From NCBI GenBank assembly GCA_002284615.2, contig MU069600.1:409330-422402 (forward strand): a stretch of 13,073 nucleotides of DNA, given 5' to 3'. The notes beneath the pieces were generated by a model. It was not told where the DNA came from. It did not search any database and was given only the letters and a program-made list of their open reading frames with translations. The stretch is from Dunaliella salina. Its lineage: Eukaryota > Chlorophyta > Chlorophyceae > Chlamydomonadales > Dunaliellaceae. Numbering within the stretch: position 1 is the first letter of the stretch; the number at the start of each line of letters is the position of its first letter. The position numbers and the translations under genes were made by a program. This document shows positions 1 through 13,073 of this stretch, one piece after another.

Positions 1-41
<41 letters not shown>

Positions 42-78
42 ACACACACACACACACCACACACACACACACACACAG
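1..78. repeat. (AC)n dinucleotide microsatellite
   Basis: Alternating A and C, broken only by two short CC interruptions near 40 and 57, runs from the first base to the AG at 77-78. It forms the left edge of the window. The tract ends in ACACACAG, so if the reading frame that follows is an exon, this repeat would be the 3' end of an intron and would stand in for the usual pyrimidine tract. Confidence 0.95.
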
Positions 79-502
79 GTTCAGCGTGACATGGTTCGGG
101 ATGTATGTGCGGCTGCCGCAGCCGGCTTGCGTAACGCTTGGTTCTGGCTGGTAGAGCGAATTGGGTCGCTGCGAAGCCGATTTGGAGGCGGGTCCGCTGC
201 GCCCATGGAGCAGGTGCTTAAGAAATTGTTTTTGGCGTTGCGCCAGGGAAATTTGCGTGCTCTGCTGAACATCATTGTGATCAGTCAGCTGTGGGAGCCC
301 ATCCATCATCTCCCCGTGCAAGTTCTACCAACATGTTGCAGTGGATGCACATTGCACACTGCTTTGGTTCAATGTAGGTTTTCCTGCATCCTGCATGAGT
401 ATTAACTTATTTTTGATGTGGCTATGATCAATGCAGGATCTTGGCTACTTCCAGCCGCTGGGAGATGCCAATGATGCGCGGACCATGCAGCCCAGGGTCT
501 GA
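79..502 (+). CDS. Possible last two exons of an unidentified gene (79-315 joined to 437-502)
   Basis: I do not recognise this protein. The first segment, 79-315, starts after the CACACAG acceptor. Its frame is rich in Ala, Leu and Arg and has a Trp/Phe cluster (NAWFWLVERIGSLRSRF, then a basic amphipathic stretch around VLKKLFLALRQGNLR). A GTGCAAG donor at 316 and a TGATCAATGCAG acceptor ending at 436 would remove a 121-base intron. Both junctions are phase 0. The second segment reads DLGYFQPLGDANDARTMQPR and then Val and a TGA stop at 500-502. A TGTAA poly(A)-type signal lies at 919-923, about 420 bases downstream. The 5' part would lie beyond the left edge. Codon use looks normal, but no domain is visible and the donor is not a strong one. 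It could instead be a chance open frame. Confidence 0.4.
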
Positions 503-940
503 GCACACCAAGGGCAGGCAGCGCCAGTGTTGCATGCAAACGGTGTGCAATATCGCTTGCACACAGTGCCAACTCATCTGCATAATTGGATGACAAGCGA
601 TGTCATATAATCCTTCACAAAGCGCACGGCGCTCTGGCTGTTGTCGTGCTTTCCTTCCCTTTGGCGTTGTGTCACTGGCACGGCGCAGCGCGCTGCTTCT
701 TCTGTGACTCCAACCCTAGTCGTGCAAACCTACATGTGTGGCCTGACGCGCACAGAAAAGGTGGAACAGATCCAAGTCACTCGACACCGGTCATCCGACT
801 TGATCAAAGTGACACTGAGGGGAAGGCAGCATCCTGTCCTTTGTGTGCATGCTTGTGCTGGGCAGGATGCTTTAACTCATGTGCCCAAGGTTGTTCTGAA
901 CGGGAGGGAAGCGCCGAGTGTAACATAACCTAAGTAGATT
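503..940 (+). other. Probable 3' untranslated or intergenic stretch, no gene supported
   Basis: Two overlapping open frames cross this stretch (586-933 and 641-928). Neither has a recognisable domain, convincing splice sites or a supported start. The 641-928 frame has a fairly natural composition in its second half (LVVQTYMCGLTRTEKVEQIQ and onward), so a missed exon cannot be excluded. A TGTAA signal at 919-923 fits the end of the 79-502 transcript. Confidence 0.3.
919..923 (+). terminator. TGTAA, candidate poly(A) signal
   Basis: TGTAA is the usual polyadenylation signal in chlorophyte algae. It follows the proposed stop at 502 with no better candidate between. A five-base motif occurs often by chance, so this depends on the upstream exon call. 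Confidence 0.3.
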
Positions 941-1520
941 ATTCTTGTGCTGCTTCCAGTTTTTTTGAAATGCAGGGGTACAGGTTGTACAATGTTCATC
1001 ACAGTGGCCTTCTGTAGCAACTGCAACCTTCTGACGACAACCCCCCCTGTTTGGCTTGCCCATACTTATGTTGTGATTATCCAGGCCATGAACTTGATGG
1101 TGACATATTTGTGATGAGTTTGTACATGTGGTCTTGCCACTCTCCAACCAAGGACCAGGCAACTGGTAGCTTTTGTGACATTTGCTGGGTTCTTCTATCT
1201 AGTTTCCATACTCCAGGTGTACCAGCATCTTGACCACAATTTTATGTTCTGCGAGGTTCTTCAGACACCGCAGGTACAGCTGCTGCAAGATCAAAAAATT
1301 GTTTGCAGCAATTATGTTGTCTAAGATACTGCGTGCCTGCTTGGGATAGCTTCCGAGCCTCTAATTCAAATTTAGGTAGTGCTGCTTTCAAAAATACTCT
1401 AGAAAGGGTTTGTGTAGACCTCTGTGGGTTAGTATTTGAAGCCGTTTGAAGCCAAGCTCGCGGCATTGTCCAGGTGGCCAAAGGTCCTTGGTTTGGGCTA
1501 CTGTGGTGGTGGGAGCTTTA
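941..1520. other. No supported gene
   Basis: I see no exon chain here. A - strand open frame at 1242-1481 of 79 residues (containing RVFLKAALPKFELEARKLSQ) has plausible composition but no splice context and no recognisable domain. It may be a remnant. A C7 run lies near 1040. Confidence 0.3.
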
Positions 1521-1554
1521 CTTTCCCCCTCAAGTAAAGCTTGAGGTGGGGAAG
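1521..1554. repeat. Inverted repeat (hairpin)
   Basis: CCTCAAG at 1528-1534 pairs with CTTGAGG at 1540-1546 around the 5-base loop TAAAG. Flanking CTTTCCCC and GGGGAAG extend the pairing across a small mismatch. It sits at the edge of the repeat-rich block and could be the end of a small non-autonomous element, but no target duplication was found. Confidence 0.6.
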
Positions 1555-1701
1555 TGCTTGTGTGTGTAGCTTCTCCTTCCCTTTTCCGTTTCCAAAGGGC
1601 CTTCAGAAAAAGGAAGGGTCACATATTTGCGTTTGCCTTTGAGGCATTGGAACGACCGGTTTCCACTGATCGGGCATGGCAAACATCTCTTTTTGGTGAA
1701 G

Positions 1702-1782
1702 GTAAGGTTACAACGCTTTATCAGCCTACAAGGGCAGCTGAGCGGAGACTTTGAGGTCTGTGACCAGACCTATTTAAATAAA
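1702..1782 (+). repeat. Dispersed direct repeat, copy 1
   Basis: This stretch of about 80 bases recurs 679 bases downstream at 2381-2460. It aligns without gaps at roughly four-fifths identity. The shared core is the exact 17-mer AAGGGCAGCTGAGCGGA plus CGCTTTATC just upstream. The function is unknown. The divergence suggests an old duplication or two copies of a repeat family. Confidence 0.7.
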
Positions 1783-2019
1783 AATGAAAACATCTCTTTG
1801 ACATGCGTCGCACCTGGGCATAGAATTAAGAACCAACGGAACGCCCTTGTAACTAAATAAAACGGTTCCGACTACCATTATAAGCGCACCCCGCTGAATC
1901 GACATGAAAATCCCCCTACCCCTTCAAATTGAACCATTTAGAATTCAGGGTTTGAGAAGCAGAATTGCTTTAAAACTTTTCAGATTCAATGTTACAGAAT
2001 GAAGACGCTCATGCCCTCT

Positions 2020-2227
2020 ACCCGTACAAATTGGTCTATCGGCCATTCGGGACATTTGAGTCGCAGGATCGCATAAAGCGCTATGACTTGTCTAATACCA
2101 AGCTTATGAAATCAGAGAGACCATGTTCACTACCCGTCCGAATAGGACCATTGGCCATTCAGGACATTTGGGATGGAGAATGCCTCGTGATTGATTCTAT
2201 ACCAAGATTATGAAAACAGAATGACGC
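2020..2227 (+). repeat. Two-unit diverged tandem repeat, about 104-112 base period
   Basis: Unit 1 starts with ACCCGT at 2020 and unit 2 with ACCCGT at 2132. Both then show GGCCATTC, GGACATTTG, TACCAAG and TTATGAAA in the same order. The period is 112 bases in the first half and 104 in the second, so unit 2 carries an 8-base deletion. The tail CAGAATGACGCT after unit 2 also resembles CAGAATGAAGACGCT before unit 1. An open frame (1989-2213) crosses it but is probably not coding. Confidence 0.7.
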
Positions 2228-2380
2228 TGCACGGTTGGACCGGAGCTTTGCACACACTACAGCTCTCCAGGACGAGGGGTGCAGCAGCTCAAGTAGTGGT
2301 CTTGCTGAACCTGCCAGTTTTTGCCTCAAGTAACGGCTTGCACAGACTCAGACGCTGTCTATTGGTACTGATACGCCTAG

Positions 2381-2460
2381 TTAAGGTTTTGTCGCTTTAT
2401 CCGCCTGCAAGGGCAGCTGAGCGGAAACATAGAGGCCTGTAATCAGACCATTCTCATAAA
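2381..2460 (+). repeat. Dispersed direct repeat, copy 2
   Basis: Downstream partner of 1702-1782, in the same orientation. The two copies bracket the 2020-2227 tandem repeat, so the 1700-2460 block may be one decayed mobile or satellite-like element. No transposase or reverse transcriptase motif was seen in it. Confidence 0.7.
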
Positions 2461-2835
2461 GAAAGCAGTGCTCAAACTTGTGTACAAATATCAACTGAAT
2501 GTGGAAGTAAAGGCTTAGCTGAGTTTGGAAGTGCCAACTGCTAGAAGAAACATGCGCACAGTCACTGCGCATGAAATTAACACGCGAAGTTAAGCACAGA
2601 AATTCCACCAGGTTGAAGTGTAAGGTTCCAGAATAAATACACAGCACATGATGCGCAGAATTAAGAGGACAGCACAAATCCAAAAAATGATCCGAGAGGC
2701 CATGACAGACGTGTTCATGATGTGCTTCATTCTTCAATCCTCAGCATCCACTGTCATAGGTAAGGTAAGGTAACATCATTGTCATAGATGTATTGCAATG
2801 TTTCATTCATATATCAGCAGAAGGTATCAAGTGCA
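2461..2835. other. AT-richer stretch, no supported gene
   Basis: A - strand open frame (2381-2737) covers part of this, but it has no recognisable motif. GGTAAGGTAAGGTAA at about 2758-2772 is a short tandem repeat of GGTAA units. If the - strand gene at 3081-3852 is real, this lies beyond its poly(A) site. Confidence 0.3.
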
Positions 2836-2840
2836 TTACA
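2836..2840 (-). terminator. TGTAA on the - strand, candidate poly(A) signal
   Basis: TTACA on the + strand reads TGTAA on the - strand, about 240 bases after the proposed stop of the - strand gene at 3081. Position and orientation fit that transcript, but the motif is short. Confidence 0.35.
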
Positions 2841-3080
2841 ATCCTTGAAGCTCTGTAAGTAGTCATCATGAGACTCCAAACACCATATCAGAAGCTAAAG
2901 TGTCCATCAGGCTCCAGAGTCATCCCAAACATGGCCCGGAACTTCAGATCTCCCTTTGCTCCCCCATTCACTCCCCCACACCTCCCCCATACCTACTGGG
3001 GACCCATGTTGCTGTTATTGCCCGCTGCGCAGTATTGTGCGCTCGAGCTCGACTCCCTTGGTCTGCAGTTTTTCCATGCC

Positions 3081-3277
3081 TCATGGCTCCTCCAGGGGTA
3101 CCTGCATGCATGTGTTGAGGTGTTGCTGCTCCTGCTGCTGAGGGAGGGTAGTGTTGGTGTTGGATAGGATGAGGCTTGTGGCTGTGCTTGCGTTTGGCAG
3201 GAGTGGCTGGGGCTCCTCTTGCTGCAGCTGTTGTTGCTCCTGCTGCTGTCATTCCTGCTGCTGCTACTTTGAGGCAT
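3081..3277 (-). repeat. CAG/CAA-rich trinucleotide region open in all three - strand frames
   Basis: Imperfect CAG, CAA and GAG triplets on the - strand give a Gln-rich, an Ala-rich and a Ser-rich frame. All three stay open for much of 2968-3277. Only the Gln frame keeps phase with the upstream 45-base exon, so it is preferred, but the composition makes frame choice here uncertain. Confidence 0.6.
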
Positions 3278-3852
3278 TAGTCAGCAAGTGCGATGTCCAG
3301 AAAAGAGAGAAACTGTGCTGGGATTCCTTACACCAATCACTTTTTCCTTAGGAGGGGACTTGCGGAAGAGGACAGAGAAGGAAAGTCGCACACCAGATCC
3401 AGCTGCAAGCTAGGACTGGCCCGAGAGCCAACAAATAATACTTACATGAGGGTCTGGCGGGTTATCTGCCGTGCCATCATCATTCGGAAACTGCAACTTT
3501 TTTACACTTTCCCCAAACTCAAAACCTGCAGCAAGGACCTCGAACAAGAACTACAAGCAGTGGAGAGGGTGCTCAGTGGATTGATCTCAGCTTTGGTCTG
3601 CATAACTGCGCGCTCACCTCCTTGCAACGGCTGGCCCCTATGCAAGAGGGGGGCCTGCGTTGAGATATGGAATAGCTCTTCTGAGGCAAAGGGGTGGTCT
3701 CAAGTTTGCTGGGAAGACCTCCTGACAGCGGTATCATGGGTGTCCTAGGTGGAGGCCAACTTGCGAGTTCCTGATGATAAACTAAACACTTCTGAATAGA
3801 CTTCCGTGCTCTCATTCTCTTGGTCCAAACTGGAGGCTTACTCTCAATTTCA
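3081..3852 (-). CDS. 3' exons of an unidentified - strand gene with a Gln-rich C-terminus (3852-3618, 3490-3446, 3248-3081)
   Basis: Three segments join in phase 0. The first (about 3852 down to 3618) contains SKPPVWTKRMRARKSIQK and a Pro/Ser-rich stretch, and ends CGTTGCAAGGAG before a good GTGAGC donor. The second is a 45-base exon, 3490-3446, between a GTTGCAG acceptor and a perfect GTAAGT donor. It encodes FPNDDGTADNPPDPH. The third, 3248-3081, is Gln-rich (QQEQQQLQQEEPQP early, LPQQQEQQHLNTCMQ late) and ends in TGA. Intron lengths would be 127 and 197 bases. The acceptor of the third exon, inside the CAG repeats, is a choice among several. The upstream end is unresolved: an in-frame TGA lies near 3880, so an acceptor near 3852 is assumed. 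I recognise no domain. It may be a real gene's C-terminus or a decayed one. Confidence 0.4.
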
Positions 3853-3915
3853 GCGCTGACTGTTGGTTCTTCCCTTCATGCACACTGGCGCTCGCCCAGC
3901 GTAGACCACTTTTTC

Positions 3916-3933
3916 TTCTTCTATGTAGAAGAA
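3916..3933. repeat. Perfect 8-base inverted repeat
   Basis: TTCTTCTA and TAGAAGAA flank a 2-base spacer. Its role is unknown. Confidence 0.6.
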
Positions 3934-4094
3934 TGACAAGGTTGCGCACCACCTGATTGGTGTGGCTGGCACACAAGCATTTATGACAATCTGTAGTCAA
4001 ACAAAGAGCTGCATCACTAGTACCCATTGTCACACCATCCAAGTATTGACATCCATTAATTTCACCAGGCATGCTCTCCGATCCCAGGGGTCCC

Positions 4095-4117
4095 GGGGGG
4101 GGGGGGGGGGGGNGGGG
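4095..4117. repeat. G homopolymer with an undetermined base
   Basis: A run of 23 positions, all G except an N at 4113, directly follows GGGGTCCC. The N shows that the base count is uncertain, so any reading frame crossing this point is unreliable. Confidence 0.95.
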
Positions 4118-4471
4118 TGCCTGCCATAGCATGGCGGTGGAGTAGGAGAAGGAGAACCTGGGTGTCCAAGAGCATGGCGGACGAACTCCAGATCCTCATT
4201 ATTTTTGCATCTGGATCTGACCTATGGCAAGCTGTAGAGTAGGTCTTTACAGGGTCCTTTGGTGAGGCCCTTGCAATTGCTAACTTGCTAGTGAGGGAAC
4301 CTTTTCTTTAATGTACGTAGCCTCTGACCTGCGTAAACTTAACTTTCCTTTTCTTTCCTCTCCTTCCGAGCAACATAAAATTCATGTTTACAGCTTCGCA
4401 AGCGCTGATACTTTAGCGTTTCAAATCAAGCACACTCTTGACCAGTTCAAAAAGAAGGTCTGGACCACTAA

Positions 4472-4705
4472 CGTGCAAGTGAGCTTGCTCAAGAACTTGC
4501 CTGTTCAGTTCAGAATGCCCACAAACTTGTTGACACGCTATCAATATCAAGAGCACCTCTAATTGACACTGCCCAAGTTCTAGAGCCTAGTGCTTCTAGT
4601 AACCCTCCAGAACCCCAATAGCCGCTTCTGTCTCTAATCTTTGATGGTGGGGACTCACAGCTCTCCAGAGCCAACGTGTCTCCTTCTCCGGAAAGGAGTC
4701 CTTAA
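4472..4705 (+). pseudogene. Broken reading frame, possible pseudogene or transposon remnant
   Basis: From 4472 a frame with natural composition runs 49 codons (it contains ELAQELACSVQNAHKLVDTL), meets TAG at 4619-4621, then continues 27 more sense codons in the same frame to TAA at 4703-4705. Just upstream, a different frame (4311-4562) is open and also looks protein-like (DTLAFQIKHTLDQFKKKVW), which suggests a frameshift near 4470-4480. There is no recognisable domain, splice site or start. The single in-frame stop and the frame change fit an old coding remnant, but chance is possible. Confidence 0.25.
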
Positions 4706-5094
4706 TTGATGTAGGGAGAGTTTCTCTGCCTACATAGCTTTTCTTTTCTTTCTTTCTTGGATCAGGCTTCTCCTAGGCATCAGCCTGCCTCATCATTCCT
4801 CTTTGACTTGGTGCTCTGTGTTGACGGGGGGGGACTATCACTGATAGTTTGAGAACCAGATGCTGGAACTCATTGCATGATTATGGCAGTCTGCGGTTCT
4901 GAGAAGGGCAGTCCAGGTTGGTCTGCTTGAACTTTTAACAAATCTTCTTAAGTGGCCTCGAGCTTTGACTACCCTGCTCTTTCAAAAGAGTGTGTTCAAG
5001 AGGATGCTGCTGCAATGGATGTTACACACTCTCGATAGGAAGGTGTTTCTTTCGTTCTTTAGTGTTCTCTTTCTTATGCTGCCCAATTCTTCCA
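4706..5094. other. No supported gene
   Basis: This stretch has a pyrimidine-rich TTTCTTTTCTTTCTTTCTT tract around 4740-4760, a G8 run at 4826-4833, and the perfect palindrome ACTATCA-C-TGATAGT at 4834-4848. No exon chain is visible on either strand. Confidence 0.4.
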
Positions 5095-5128
5095 GGGGGG
5101 GGGGCCCCGGGGTTCAACTGGCCCCCGG
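5095..5128. repeat. G10 run and GC-rich inverted block
   Basis: Ten G residues (5095-5104) are followed by CCCCGGGG and, after TTCAACTGG, CCCCCGG. The block is self-complementary in several registers. It is sharply GC-richer than its surroundings and may be difficult to sequence reliably. Confidence 0.7.
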
Positions 5129-5217
5129 CAAATGCTGGACGTGCTCTTTTTCTTTATTGAATCTTACCGTGCCAATGACTGTTTTTATATGAAAGACTAT
5201 ACCATACCGCTACGTGA

Positions 5218-5266
5218 CCATTACGCATTATATATCCTTTTCCAAGGGGTGCGTAACGCGTAATGG
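5218..5266. repeat. Inverted repeat CCATTACGC / GCGTAATGG
   Basis: Perfect 9-base arms lie at 5218-5226 and 5258-5266, with a 31-base AT-rich centre. A related direct copy, GCATAATGGAG, follows near 5320, and GCGTAA-type words recur through 5250-5290. This could be the end of a small element or a structured repeat. No coding content was found. Confidence 0.55.
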
Positions 5267-6183
5267 AGTTTTTCAGGGGGTTGCGTAAAGCTTTAAGGTG
5301 CAGAAAGGTGCATACTGATGCATAATGGAGAAATTCAATGGCTGGAAAAAGGGGGCGTGTACTGGTCACTGAGCAGTACGGTTGTAACCTTCACCAAAAA
5401 TGACCAACTTTGAATGATCCCAGATCACTCCTCTGATCTCAGATTTCCCCCAAACGGCCCACAGCTCCACCATGAAACCTTTTTTTCTGTCCAAAATTTT
5501 AATTTACAACTCAAGTGTGAGTTTTACCTTTTGGCACCCTTGCCTCTGCCGAACTCCTGGATTCTCCTGTGTAAACAGCTGAATTTCTGTCCTCAGTAGC
5601 CACTGGGTCTGTTCACTTCAGTTCTTTTGCAATGCCATCCTTTTGTCTAAAAATCTAGGTGACACTAGGACTACAAACCGCTGACCCTTTCCCTTTTGGT
5701 GCAGTGGGTGGTCAGATACATGGAGTTTTAGTTGTGGAGATGAGGTGGGTTCACGCCAGAGGAACCCAAGTTTCAACCGTTTCTGGCACCCAAGTTTCGA
5801 CCGTATCTGTATGCAAAGGGCGTGCAAAAAAAGGCATGCCTCTGCTGACTCCCTGTTCCAAAGTTATAATGCCATTTTTCGTTCGATTTCCCTGTAAGCT
5901 GGCTTGGAGGAAAGAACGCTGGGGATCCGCCGAGGTTGATCTCGAACTCAGCCTCGCCCTCAAATCAGGGGAGCAAGTATCACCCAAAACGATAATTTAG
6001 AACATCAATAATAAAATTCGGACAGCGCACATGCCTTCTAGGGCGAAGACCTTGCAAGCTTGGCTGAATGAAAGCACATCAAAGCTGTTCCAGCTTCACC
6101 ACAGAGTTTTGACGTCAAGGTCGGAAATTCATTTGCGTCTCGAGTGCGTGCAGGCGAACTTTACGGCACCTTTTCCGGCTTGA
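5267..6183. promoter_or_regulatory. Upstream region and probable 5' UTR of the CNNM-like gene
   Basis: No coding exon is supported here. An open frame at 5659-6000 (113 residues) has no recognisable domain. If transcription starts before about 6030, the leader carries short upstream ORFs: ATGCCTTCTAG at 6030 and a 14-codon ORF starting near 6067. No TATA box or other promoter element could be assigned with confidence. Confidence 0.3.
5764..5811 (+). repeat. 24-base direct tandem repeat, two copies
   Basis: Units begin with ACCCAAGTTTC at 5764 and 5788 and differ at a few positions. In one frame they would encode TQVSTVS twice, but that frame is not otherwise supported as a gene. Confidence 0.7.
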
Positions 6184-10955
<4,772 letters not shown>

Positions 10956-11253
10956 AGAGATGAAGAAAGAGGTAGCTGGTTGTGTGTCTGCAATGGCTTG
11001 CGGCGTGGACCAGCAGTTGCAGCTACAAAACTCATAAATTTGGTGTCACATTGTTGCCCTCATGGCCTCAGGCTCGAGGCTTGCAAGCTTGATATGCACC
11101 CAACTCAAAGCAAAAAACGTGAAGCTCAGATGTGCATATTTGCGTCTCCCAAAAGCACTGCTACAACATTGTAGACATGTGGCTTGAATAAATCCATGTA
11201 TTTGAGCATCAGCTTTGAAGGACTTTGCAACCTTGCCAAAGGCCTTCCCGCCT
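10956..11253 (+). other. 3' UTR of the CNNM-like gene
   Basis: This is the stretch between the TAA stop at 10953-10955 and the first TGTAA found downstream. Short open frames cross it without coding support. Confidence 0.55.
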
Positions 11254-11258
11254 TGTAA
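11254..11258 (+). terminator. TGTAA poly(A) signal of the CNNM-like gene
   Basis: This is the first TGTAA found after the stop at 10955, about 300 bases downstream. It is the expected chlorophyte signal and would place cleavage near 11270-11280. The assignment assumes green-algal signals. Confidence 0.45.
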
Positions 11259-11514
11259 GTGACCTGAAGCCTGCAGCTACAGCTCGTTTATGGGAGAGGG
11301 CCGATACTTTTTTTTGGTTCAGTTGGGGTGTTTCATCTGCCTGGTTTTGCGGAACCCAGCATCACCTCTTACAGGCCTCAACCTCTTTGGTTCAAGCCAA
11401 CATTTCTGTCACATGATGCGTCACTTTGCTTGGAACCTTGTATTATTTCCTTCTCCCTCAAGCTTTCCCTCTGGCTTTGTGTGCCTCTTTTTTTTTTGCG
11501 TGTGTCAGCACAAG

Positions 11515-11716
11515 ACCAACTTCCTAACAAGGTTCTCAGTTATCACTGTCTTCACAATGTACGGGAGGGAAGAGCAGTGAGATCCACTGATGAATAAGGC
11601 AGGTATATTGCAAGCCTAACAGATTTGCAAATACATTAGTGGCGCGGTGGCTTGGACTCTTCTAGAGGTGCCGGAGGACCAGACTGGCTACAAGATTGAT
11701 TGGGATTCTCTGTGCA
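11515..11716 (+). CDS. Possible exon fragments, unidentified
   Basis: Two segments read like protein. The first ends at 11574 with LPNKVLSYHCLHNVREGRA before a GTGAGA donor. The second starts after CCTAACAG at about 11621 and contains ICKYISGAVAWTLLE followed by VPEDQTGYKIDWDSLC. Both are phase 0. The intron between them would be only about 46 bases, whereas the introns of the neighbouring gene are 147 or longer, and no good donor follows the second segment. I recognise no family. These may be remnants or chance frames. Confidence 0.2.
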
Positions 11717-12702
11717 GGTCTTCCTGTCACTGCTTGGACTTTGCTTGCTAGTTTTTCTTTTTTTCCACGATGCAAACCATGCCGATGCCCGTTTTCATCT
11801 GGAGTAGGACGTGTAGGCAACAAATTACTCCCTATTTCAAAATTTGATAAGTTTTTTTTTTTTTGCTGTATGCTTAGCTTCATACACACACATCAGCTTG
11901 TGCACCTTGAAAAAAACGGAGTGGAGTATGGCTGAGGACATCACACTAACCATTCAGCCCCCATTTGCGCTTCTTTCTGGTGCCTTACCGTACCAGATCA
12001 GGCTAATTTTGGCGCGAGAGCCCTCAAGAGCCCCCAGCAAGCATGCTAACCAGCCAGCATTTCATCAGTACAAAATCCAGCTTTGGGTACATGATCTTCC
12101 TTTCCCATTTTCAACCAAGGCTATCATCAACAAAAATGCTTCTGAAAACTGAATATTTGTACGAATGATAGTTTATTGACAATAGAACTGTCGAACAAGA
12201 TGAGTTTAATCAACCCTGTACGTCATACATGACTGCCGTCTCTTGGGAAAACTGTAACCTAGAAGAAGCCCAAAAAAAGCTAGTCTGCACAGTTTTCTTT
12301 CACTTTATTTTGCACAGCCTCTATCCATGTGGAGTTATGCCGAGTGTATCACAGCCCTCCACAAATTGTACCATTTTTGCAGCACTGCAGCACAGCTGTT
12401 GCCGCCATTTGTCAATTCGTCTGCTGGCAATTCTTTGACACGCTAATTATCCAAGCACAGCAAGAGAACCGTTGAAGTAAATCAATGTGCATTGCACATC
12501 CAACTCTGTCACAATCTGGGCAATAACAGCTGAATTACCTGAAGGTTGGCGGATCTAATTGGGAGGCAACATCTTGATATCCTGACTCAAAGACTTATAT
12601 TTATGCCAGAAGCTACATTTTAAGCATTCAAAGATAGGGTACAAGGTGAGCAGGTCTGATCATAATTGCCCTTGATGTGCAAGTACAGAGATTCTGAATC
12701 AG
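11717..12702. other. No supported gene
   Basis: A + strand open frame at 11844-12152 has a moderately protein-like second half from its internal Met at about 11928 (AEDITLTIQPPFALLSGALP and onward), but it has no domain and no splice or start context. The remainder is AT-rich with T homopolymers near 11851. No RNA gene is visible. Confidence 0.3.
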
Positions 12703-12750
12703 CCCCTCCACATGTATGCCTCTCCACATGTGTGCCTCTCCACATGTGTG
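12703..12750 (+). repeat. 16-base tandem repeat, three copies
   Basis: The unit CCTCTCCACATGTGTG appears twice exactly (12719-12734 and 12735-12750). It is preceded by a shortened, diverged copy from about 12703 (CCCTCCACATGTATG). Each unit carries the palindrome CACATGTG or a close variant. Confidence 0.75.
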
Positions 12751-13011
12751 GAAAGCGGTGTGCTCCATTGCCCCCCATTGATTGTAGCCTGACCAGGAAA
12801 TAAAGATAAATGCGTCTCAGTGTCAATGGACGTGTGAGTCCAGTGAATTTATCTTGCGTGCGAGGCTTGCTGCAGCCTTCAACTTTGAGCTGTTCGTAAC
12901 AGCCTGACCTCATGAGTTTCCTTCAGACACAGCCACATTCTAACACCAATACTCTAAAGAGCAAGACAGGTTGCCAGGGCATGGAGCCTAGCAATCCATA
13001 GCCATTTGCTG

Positions 13012-13013
<2 letters not shown>
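12751..13013. other. No supported gene
   Basis: A - strand open frame (12620-12913) crosses the tandem repeat and this stretch. It has no recognisable motif and is probably not coding. Confidence 0.3.

Positions 13014-13073
<60 letters not shown>
13014..13073. repeat. (GT)n dinucleotide microsatellite
   Basis: Pure GT/TG alternation runs to the last base. It is the complement of the (AC)n tract at the left edge. Both edges of the window therefore fall inside the same type of simple repeat. Confidence 0.95.

Noticed and set aside
5659..6000. A 113-residue + strand open frame just upstream of the CNNM-like gene
   Set aside because: It contains a 24-base tandem repeat and lacks a recognisable domain or splice sites. 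It more likely lies in the upstream region.

Overview
This is eukaryotic nuclear DNA. Its one clear gene has eleven GT-AG spliceosomal introns, most acceptors read (T/G)CAG, and there are long (AC)n, (GT)n and AGC-trinucleotide repeats. TGTAA, the chlorophyte poly(A) signal, lies downstream of the clear gene. It also lies downstream of two weaker gene candidates. Together with an estimated GC content near 50%, this suggests a green alga, perhaps a chlamydomonadalean such as Dunaliella. The organism is an inference, not a proven identification.

The main result is a complete gene on the + strand, 6184-10955. No long ORF shows it, because its twelve exons are short and split by 147-583 base introns. 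Joining them by phase gives a 646-residue protein of the CNNM/CorC family: a DUF21 (CNNM) membrane domain followed by a CBS pair. These proteins are linked to magnesium and other divalent-cation transport. All phases agree, the summed exon length is a multiple of three, an in-frame stop sits directly before the ATG, and the conserved family motifs appear in the right order across exon junctions. Unusual points are a 30-base microexon inside a membrane helix, an insertion of about 305 residues inside the second CBS motif with a run of 35 serines, and GDLLPQ where relatives usually have GE(I/L)(I/L)PQ.

The left half is poorer. Bases 1-78 are an (AC)n microsatellite, followed by two possible terminal exons of an unidentified + strand gene (79-502). 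Bases 1240-2900 hold decayed repeat-like DNA with tandem and dispersed repeats. Between about 2836 and 3852 a - strand exon chain with a Gln-rich C-terminus and its own TGTAA signal can be read, but I cannot name the protein. Bases 4080-5350 contain G homopolymers (one with an N), palindromes and a broken reading frame that looks like an old pseudogene or transposon remnant.

Right of the gene, 10956-11260 is its 3' UTR. Bases 11261-13013 hold a few weak exon-like segments and a short tandem repeat, and the window ends in a (GT)n microsatellite. I recognise no RNA genes, CRISPR arrays, operons or intact transposases. The CNNM-like protein probably acts alone in a membrane, and nothing links it functionally to its neighbours.
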